Below are positions 23,354-27,436 of a DNA stretch of 27,436 nucleotides, one piece after another (position 1 is the stretch's first letter; every line of letters starts with the position of its first letter). Location of the stretch: positions 1 to 27,436 of the forward strand of contig CAKUKR010000024.1 in NCBI GenBank assembly GCA_934663645.1, written 5' to 3'. Source of the stretch: an uncultured Muribaculaceae bacterium. GTDB taxonomy: Bacteria > Bacteroidota > Bacteroidia > Bacteroidales > Muribaculaceae. Below the pieces are notes generated by a model that saw only the letters and a list, made by a program, of their open reading frames with translations, ran no database searches and had not been told where the DNA came from. The translations under genes were made by a program, and so were the position numbers.

Positions 23354-24135
23354 GACACAGCCACCGTTATGCCGGCGCGGCGTATGCGGTCGGCTATCCG
23401 TTCCAGCTCGTCATGCTCCACCTTGGCCAGGTTCTCCTCCGGCGTGGAGCGGTCGAGGCTGTATAGCATCACCTCGCGCGGCTTGATGCGCTGGTATGCC
23501 TCGATGAGCGCGTCGATTTCGGCATCGGTGGTGTTGTCCACGACCTTGCCGTTGTGCTTGCCGCGCAGCAGCATCGTCTGTATGATGCCCGTGCCGGCAA
23601 ACCGGCACAGCCCCTCTACCGCCCTGGCGACAGTGAAGCTGCGCTCCGTAGGGTTGTCTATCAGCCGCATCGTCTCCTCAACGGCCGAGTCGAGCTTGAG
23701 TATGTTGTTGTCCACCTTGTCGAGGGCGGCTGCCACTGCCGGGTTGAAGATGCGCGTAGAGTTGGTCAGCACAGACACTTTTGCCTTGGGGTAGTACTCG
23801 TCGCGCAGGGCGATGACTGTATCAACGATAGCCGGGAAGTCCGGGTTTATGGTCGGCTCGCCGTTGCCGGAGAATGTTATCACGTCCAGCTTCATGCCGG
23901 CGGCGTGCATCTCCGCGAGCTTGCGCCGCAGGTCGTCCTCCAGCTTCTCGCGTGTGGCGAGGCCTGTGGTGCCTGTGCCCTGACGGTTGTAGCCGGCTTC
24001 GCAATAAATGCAGTCAAACGTGCACACCTTGCCGTCGTCTGGGGCGAGGTTTATCCCCAGCGACGTGCCGAGGCGGCGGCTGTGTATCGGCCCGAAGACC
24101 GTGGAATGGAACAATACTGTCTGGTTTTCTGCCAT
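23350..24135 (-). CDS. Radical SAM protein (COG0731-like)
   Basis: A 261 aa radical SAM enzyme. The [4Fe-4S] cysteine motif CTFDCIYC uses Cys38, Cys42 and Cys45, and the SAM-binding region shows FSGNGEPTINPD near residue 89. The N-terminal VFGPIHSRRLGTSLGINL is typical of the group of COG0731-like Fe-S oxidoreductases found in Bacteroidota and related to the TYW1 wyosine-synthesis proteins. The substrate is unknown; a tRNA or translation-related role is suggested by family and by dtd downstream, but this is inference. It is first in the operon and starts 17 nt after a perfect -7 box. Confidence 0.88.
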   Translation of the reverse strand: MAENQTVLFHSTVFGPIHSRRLGTSLGINLAPDDGKVCTFDCIYCEAGYNRQGTGTTGLATREKLEDDLRRKLAEMHAAGMKLDVITFSGNGEPTINPDFPAIVDTVIALRDEYYPKAKVSVLTNSTRIFNPAVAAALDKVDNNILKLDSAVEETMRLIDNPTERSFTVARAVEGLCRFAGTGIIQTMLLRGKHNGKVVDNTTDAEIDALIEAYQRIKPREVMLYSLDRSTPEENLAKVEHDELERIADRIRRAGITVAVS

Positions 24136-24152
24136 GGCGTCCTATTTTTCTG

Positions 24153-24160
24153 CAAATATA
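24153..24160 (-). promoter_or_regulatory. -7 box of the radical SAM/ldcA/dtd/MazG operon
   Basis: On the minus strand TATATTTG (24153-24160) matches TAnnTTTG. No TTTG was found 19-21 nt upstream. It would give a leader of only about 10 nt before the ATG at 24135. Confidence 0.55.
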
Positions 24161-24201
24161 ACGCTTTTCCCGCTTTTCTGGGCATGATACAGCCAAACTG
24201 C

Positions 24202-24309
24202 CGTCAAGGTCGGGACACGCCGTGCCGTGTCCGAAAGGCGACGAGTGAGTATATTGTTGAAATGCAATGCGTTGAGCGGACACTTCCGCGCCGTGTCCCT
24301 ACCCTGACG
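24202..24309 (+). repeat. Dispersed repeat copy A with terminal inverted repeats
   Basis: A 108 bp unit whose ends are imperfect inverted repeats: CGTCAAGGTCGGGACACG (24202-24219) and the reverse complement of 24292-24309 match at 16 of 18 positions. Its core, 24224-24303 (80 bp), is repeated at 25876-25956 with five substitutions and one 1 bp indel. The core begins and ends with the direct repeat GCCGTGTCC and contains an inverted GCGGACAC, so a hairpin can form. No clear target-site duplication or coding sequence. It lies between the 3' end of the secreted-protein gene and the radical SAM promoter. It may be a MITE-like or REP-like family. Confidence 0.75.
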
Positions 24310-24313
24310 AAGC

Positions 24314-24348
24314 AAAATCGGGGGTGGCAATTACTGCGCACCCCCGAT
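24314..24348 (-). terminator. Intrinsic terminator of the secreted-protein gene
   Basis: Read on the minus strand: a perfect 10 bp stem, ATCGGGGGTG (24339-24348 reversed) with CACCCCCGAT (24317-24326 reversed), a 12 nt loop, then TTTTGC. It lies 30 nt past the stop of the 283 aa gene. Confidence 0.85.
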
Positions 24349-24377
24349 ATGCTATAGGGTCGGAATGTCGATACGGT

Positions 24378-25229
24378 TCACTTGGCGACGTGCTTCTCGC
24401 CGTTTTGTATGTAGACAGTCCCCGGCAGCGGGTTGCGGATCTCCCTGCCGTTCAGGTCATACATCTTGTTGTCCTTAGCCGGTGTCAGGCCTGTGTCGAA
24501 ACCGACCTCCGGCACTCCCGCGTCATACGCCGGCGCATTGAAATCCGCTCCAGTGAACAGCATATTTCCCTCCGAGTCTGTCATGCTGGCAAAATGATAA
24601 ACACGAATGCTTGGATCAAGACTTGGCAAAAGACCGTATTGGGGAAGATGAACAGCTCCTATATTGATGCCAATGCCTTCTACAGCGATATATTGAGTTT
24701 CAGGCCAGTCTCCAAAGGGAGACAGGTACTGCCGTCTGCGTTCATGTCCGTTTATCATGACGGTGTCAGTTTTCACTACATAAACTTCTACCATTTCGGG
24801 ATTCGCATAAAAGCCGCCATAACCATCCATGGACACAGTCAGATATTTGTCTCCCGCCTTAGCTCCGAAATCATATATCAGCGCCTCGTTGCCAGTCGAC
24901 ATCTCAACCAGACTGTCATTTTCATTGTAATACCAGATGTCTGAGATGTTCTCTCCGTCCACAAGGAGATACACCTTGTCCCCCTCCTGACGCATATATC
25001 CGAATATATGGTCTTTATGCTTAAACAGGTGGTAAGTCCTGCCGTACATCTCAACAGGCGCATCGAAATACCATGAATCAAAAACATCGTATGGTCTGCC
25101 GTTGTCCTCGTGTTCTTTGTGAGACGTATTCCAGACAAGACTCTCCTGCACCAGCGGTTCGTATGCATATCCGCTGACAGACGACAGCACCGCCATCGTC
25201 AGCATAACCATTAATCTTATCGCTTTCAT
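24378..25229 (-). CDS. Secreted hypothetical protein with type IX-like C-terminal segment
   Basis: A 283 aa protein of unknown function. It starts with a signal peptide (MKAIRLMVMLTMAVLSSVSGYA, likely cut near residue 22). The central part is rich in aromatic residues and beta-strand-like, with several Asp/Gly turns. The last 28 residues, MYDLNGREIRNPLPGTVYIQ onward, follow the pattern DLxGRxxxxxxxGxYIxxGxKxxxK of the short C-terminal segments common on Bacteroidota exported proteins (type IX secretion-like). No catalytic motif was recognised. It lies downstream of the 69 aa secreted peptide gene on the same strand (92 nt gap holding a strong hairpin) and ends in a clear terminator. I found no promoter of its own, so it is probably expressed from 25550-25581. 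Confidence 0.78.
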   Translation of the reverse strand: MKAIRLMVMLTMAVLSSVSGYAYEPLVQESLVWNTSHKEHEDNGRPYDVFDSWYFDAPVEMYGRTYHLFKHKDHIFGYMRQEGDKVYLLVDGENISDIWYYNENDSLVEMSTGNEALIYDFGAKAGDKYLTVSMDGYGGFYANPEMVEVYVVKTDTVMINGHERRRQYLSPFGDWPETQYIAVEGIGINIGAVHLPQYGLLPSLDPSIRVYHFASMTDSEGNMLFTGADFNAPAYDAGVPEVGFDTGLTPAKDNKMYDLNGREIRNPLPGTVYIQNGEKHVAK

Positions 25230-25257
25230 ATTTGTTGCATTTTGCGTATCAAGTTCT

Positions 25258-25298
25258 TTTCGTCAGAGCAAACGCAGTACACATTTGTTCTGACGAAA
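25258..25298. other. Strong hairpin between the two secreted-protein genes
   Basis: TTTCGTCAGAGCAAA (25258-25272) and TTTGTTCTGACGAAA (25284-25298) form a 15 bp stem with one G-U pair around an 11 nt loop. On the minus strand it is not followed by a T tract (AGAACTTG), so it is not an ordinary terminator. It could stabilise or separate the two coding regions, or act as an attenuator. Confidence 0.6.
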
Positions 25299-25321
25299 CA
25301 ATAACTTAACACGTCCTTGGT

Positions 25322-25531
25322 TTATTTGTATTGAATGTCGAGCTTTCCTCCCGGTTCTACGGTAAAGCCGCTTCCCATTTGGATGCTCTTTGCCGTCACT
25401 TTCAGTTTGCCGCCGGCCTTAGCGCAGCCGTCATTGCCAAGCACCAGCCGGTTAAGCGAATCGACCTTTACTTGCGCTGATGCTGCGAGCGACACTGCCG
25501 CCAGCAGCAATAATAAGAGAGTTTTTATCAT
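25322..25531 (-). CDS. Small secreted peptide with a 3-coathanger-like motif
   Basis: A 69 aa protein with a strong signal peptide (MIKTLLLLLLAAVSLAASA, cut before Gln20). The mature part of about 50 residues holds LKVTAKSIQMGSGFTVEPGG, which resembles the 3-coathanger stack repeat (SI.LG.GF.V..GG) found in many Bacteroidota surface proteins near type IX signals. A single repeat-like unit standing alone is unusual. It has one cysteine (Cys at DGCAKAG). The ATG at 25531 is preferred: the -7 box at 25550-25557 puts transcription start near 25543, so the in-frame Met at 25552 lies in the promoter. It is likely cotranscribed with the next gene. Its function is unknown. Confidence 0.72.
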   Translation of the reverse strand: MIKTLLLLLLAAVSLAASAQVKVDSLNRLVLGNDGCAKAGGKLKVTAKSIQMGSGFTVEPGGKLDIQYK

Positions 25532-25549
25532 GACTTGTTGTTGTTGCGA

Positions 25550-25581
25550 CAAAGTTATGGATTAAAACCGAAACACACAAA
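25550..25581 (-). promoter_or_regulatory. Promoter of the small secreted peptide gene
   Basis: Minus strand: TTTG (25578-25581), 20 nt spacer, TAACTTTG (25550-25557). A textbook match that gives a leader of only about 12 nt. Confidence 0.85.
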
Positions 25582-26072
25582 TATTTTTTGAGATAAAAAT
25601 GAAGCCGCCAGTCATTTCATCGCAAATTCAGCCTCGCGTCGTTTCACATCTGTTGCACTGAAATGCAAGCCAAACACCCACACGACAAGCGATAATCGCA
25701 CATTATCGGCTGCAATTTGCTCGCATGATTGCACACCGACGATTGATATCATTCATGCAGCATTTGCAAATCGCAAGGATAATTGCAGACGTGTTTTGGC
25801 GGAAAGCTATTATAGCCATAATTGCCGTTATGGCTATCGGGAAATGGCAGCAGAGCACAGTAGGGGAGCAGTTCAGCCGTGTCCGAAAGGCAACGAGTGC
25901 GTATATTGTTGAAATGCAGTGCGTTTGAGCGGACATTTCCACGCCGTGTCCCTACCGCGCTGCGACGACATTGGGCATGTTAATGCCGCACTGCGCACTG
26001 CATTTCCGCGGCAGTGGCTGCAAACTTTTGGCAGTGTCCGTAAATCTGTTAATGATAATTATGCACGGCGGA
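25582..26072. other. Palindrome-rich gap between the secreted-peptide promoter and recA
   Basis: About 490 bp with no convincing gene. Besides repeat copy B it contains an unusual number of small palindromes: CGATAAT/ATTATCG (25690-25708), TGCAAT/ATTGCA (25711-25733), ATTTGCAAAT (25762-25771) and ATAGCCATAA/TTATGGCTAT (25812-25837). Small open frames run through it, but none has a credible start, composition or protein family. It could hold an RNA, a regulatory cluster or the remains of repeated elements. Confidence 0.5.
25876..25956 (+). repeat. Dispersed repeat copy B
   Basis: An 81 bp stretch about 93% identical to the core of copy A (24224-24303) in the same orientation; an uninterrupted block such as GTATATTGTTGAAATGCA is identical in both. 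It lacks the left terminal inverted repeat of copy A, and its right flank diverges after CCCTACC. The reverse-complement frame is open, but two different reading frames result in the two copies because of a 1 bp indel, which argues against coding. It lies 226 bp before the recA start. Confidence 0.8.
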
Positions 26073-26104
26073 TTAGGCAGGTCGCCGATTTGTGATTAAC
26101 TTTG
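26073..26104 (+). promoter_or_regulatory. recA promoter
   Basis: TTAG (26073-26076; 3 of 4 to TTTG), 20 nt spacer, TAACTTTG (26097-26104). Leader of about 70 nt. I saw no E. coli-type LexA box; the SOS motif of this group, if any, is not known to me. Confidence 0.7.
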
Positions 26105-26181
26105 CATTGCAAGCGCAGGGCGTTTGCTCTCAATGCAAAACAACATAACATATCAACGCGAAACAAACTACGGACAATATT

Positions 26182-27369
26182 ATGGCAAAGAAAAAAACAG
26201 GAACCGCCTCCTCGGCGCGGATAAGCGACACTTCCGAGAAGCTGAAAGCTCTCGACATGGCTATGGCACATCTGGAAAAGGATTTCGGCAAAGGCTCGAT
26301 AATGCGCCTCGGCGACGACTCGGTCCAGGATGTCGAGGTCATCTCTACCGGCTCTATCGGACTTGACTATGCCCTCGGCGTGGGCGGTCTGCCCCGCGGG
26401 CGTGTCACAGAGATATACGGCCCCGAATCTTCAGGCAAGACCACCCTTGCGATACATGTGATTGCCGAGGCGCAGAAGCAGGGCGGCATCTGCGCAATCA
26501 TCGATGCCGAGCACGCTTTCGACCGTTTCTATGCCGAAAAACTGGGCGTGGATGTCAACAACCTCTGGATAGCGCAGCCCGACAACGGCGAGCAGGCTCT
26601 CGACATCGCTGAGCAGCTCATCAATTCCGGCGCGATAGACGTGCTTGTAGTTGACTCTGTGGCGGCACTTACACCCAAGGCGGAAATCGAGGGGGAAATG
26701 GGCGACAAGAACGTCGGTCTGCACGCCCGCCTCATGTCGCAGGCCATGCGCAAGCTCACCGGCACGATTTCGCGCACTCGTACCTGCTGCATATTCATCA
26801 ACCAGATGCGCGAGAAGATCGGCGTGATGTTCGGCAACCCCGAGACTACCACCGGCGGCAACGCCCTGAAATTCTACGCCTCGGTGCGCATCGAGATACG
26901 CCCCTCCTCGCTCATCAAGGACGGCGAGGACGTGATCGGCCGTGTCGCTAAGGTCAAGGTGGTCAAGAACAAGGTTGCGCCCCCGTTCATGAAGGCCGAG
27001 TTTGACATCATGTTCGGCGAGGGCATCTCCAAGTCGGGCGAAATACTCGACATGGCTGTAGAGCACGGCATCATCAAGAAGTCCGGCGCATGGTTCTCAT
27101 ACGAGAACGCCAAGCTCGGCCAGGGACGCGACGCCGTCAAGCGCGTCATCGCTGACAACGCGGAACTCGCCGACGAACTTGCCGACAAGATACGCGCCAA
27201 GCTCAAGCAGGAGCGCGACGAGAAGCACGGCACTACGGCTGCGCCCTTCAACCCCTACCTGCCCAGCAAGGACAACCAGCGCGTAGAGGAAGAAGTCCCC
27301 GCAGACGAAGGCCTCCCGGTCGAGGACGACCCCTACGACGAGGACTTCAGCGTCGAAATCGAAGACTAA
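26182..27369 (+). CDS. recA: Recombinase RecA
   Basis: A 395 aa ATP-dependent recombinase that pairs single-stranded DNA with homologous duplex and stimulates repressor self-cleavage. Walker [10 protein letters not shown] (about residues 79-87), Walker B region [12 protein letters not shown], loop L1 ([18 protein letters not shown]) and L2 around [20 protein letters not shown] are all present. The N-terminal [15 protein letters not shown] is diagnostic. It is longer than E. coli RecA (353 aa), because of an extended C-terminal tail of about 45 residues, rich in Asp and Glu ([23 protein letters not shown]). The acidic tail is expected to modulate DNA binding. The ATG at 26182 follows a poor SD and an A-rich leader. 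Confidence 0.98.
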   Translation: MAKKKTGTASSARISDTSEKLKALDMAMAHLEKDFGKGSIMRLGDDSVQDVEVISTGSIGLDYALGVGGLPRGRVTEIYGPESSGKTTLAIHVIAEAQKQGGICAIIDAEHAFDRFYAEKLGVDVNNLWIAQPDNGEQALDIAEQLINSGAIDVLVVDSVAALTPKAEIEGEMGDKNVGLHARLMSQAMRKLTGTISRTRTCCIFINQMREKIGVMFGNPETTTGGNALKFYASVRIEIRPSSLIKDGEDVIGRVAKVKVVKNKVAPPFMKAEFDIMFGEGISKSGEILDMAVEHGIIKKSGAWFSYENAKLGQGRDAVKRVIADNAELADELADKIRAKLKQERDEKHGTTAAPFNPYLPSKDNQRVEEEVPADEGLPVEDDPYDEDFSVEIED

Positions 27370-27393
27370 GCAACAGCATACTGAGCTGTCATT

Positions 27394-27416
27394 GCAGGGA
27401 CACGGCACGTCCCTGC
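27394..27416. terminator. Hairpin after recA with sequence related to the dispersed repeat
   Basis: A perfect 8 bp stem, GCAGGGAC (27394-27401) with GTCCCTGC (27409-27416), and a 7 nt loop, 24 nt after the recA stop. There is no T tract on the plus strand, so it is not a classical terminator. GGGACACG and the following CGTCCCTGCCC...AAAATCGGG resemble the end of repeat copy A and its flank (GTCCCTACCC...AAAATCGGG), so it may be a partial repeat copy cut by the window edge. Confidence 0.5.
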
Positions 27417-27436
27417 CCAGCCAAAATAAAATCGGG

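Noticed and set aside
25703..25942. Small minus-strand frame through repeat copy B
   Set aside because: The matching frame in copy A is shifted by a 1 bp indel, so the repeat is unlikely to encode a conserved peptide.
24202..25956. CRISPR array or insertion sequence
   Set aside because: There are only two copies, with no regular spacers, and no cas gene or transposase is present.

Overview
The window looks like a chromosomal segment from the phylum Bacteroidota, order Bacteroidales, most likely a gut Muribaculaceae-type genome of fairly high GC; the family-level placement is inference. Supports: at least six promoters of the Bacteroidota type (a -7 box TAnnTTTG, usually with a TTTG-like -33 box 19-20 nt upstream), starts without Shine-Dalgarno sequences, a four-subunit 2-oxoacid:ferredoxin oxidoreductase operon, a sirtuin without zinc cysteines, and secreted proteins with type IX secretion-associated C-terminal features. 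No rRNA, tRNA, CRISPR array, integrase or transposase was seen.

Layout. 1-840 is an AT-richer accessory edge: a truncated gene and an overlapping two-gene pair resembling a toxin-antitoxin module. 1122-3383 (-) is a PiT phosphate permease with a PhoU-like C-terminal region and its own terminator. A 540 bp regulatory gap separates it from nadA and a TrmH-family methyltransferase (+). Then follow, all +, aspA, a CobB-like deacylase, the korD-korA-korB-korC operon, and rnpA-yidD, with clear terminators and promoters between units.

11688-21427 (-) is an eight-gene exopolysaccharide operon, transcribed in the order Wza-like exporter, Wzz-like chain-length protein, EpsG/Wzy-like polymerase, three GT2 glycosyltransferases, one GT92-like glycosyltransferase and a Wzx-like flippase. 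One promoter at 21513-21544 can explain it; all junctions are 25 nt or less. It contains no initiating phosphoglycosyl transferase, tyrosine kinase or nucleotide-sugar genes, so these must lie elsewhere. Upstream of it, also on -, is a four-gene housekeeping operon: radical SAM protein, LD-carboxypeptidase, dtd and a MazG-like pyrophosphohydrolase.

24136-26181 is a repeat-bearing region. Two 80-81 bp copies of a non-coding repeat, about 93% identical and in the same orientation, bracket two small secreted-protein genes (a 283 aa protein with a type IX-like tail and a 69 aa coathanger-like peptide). One copy sits inside a 108 bp unit with 18 bp imperfect terminal inverted repeats. recA (+) follows, and a hairpin with related sequence lies just after it at the window edge. 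This repeat family is the best candidate for something undescribed; the regulatory palindromes near the nadA and phosphate transporter promoters come next.
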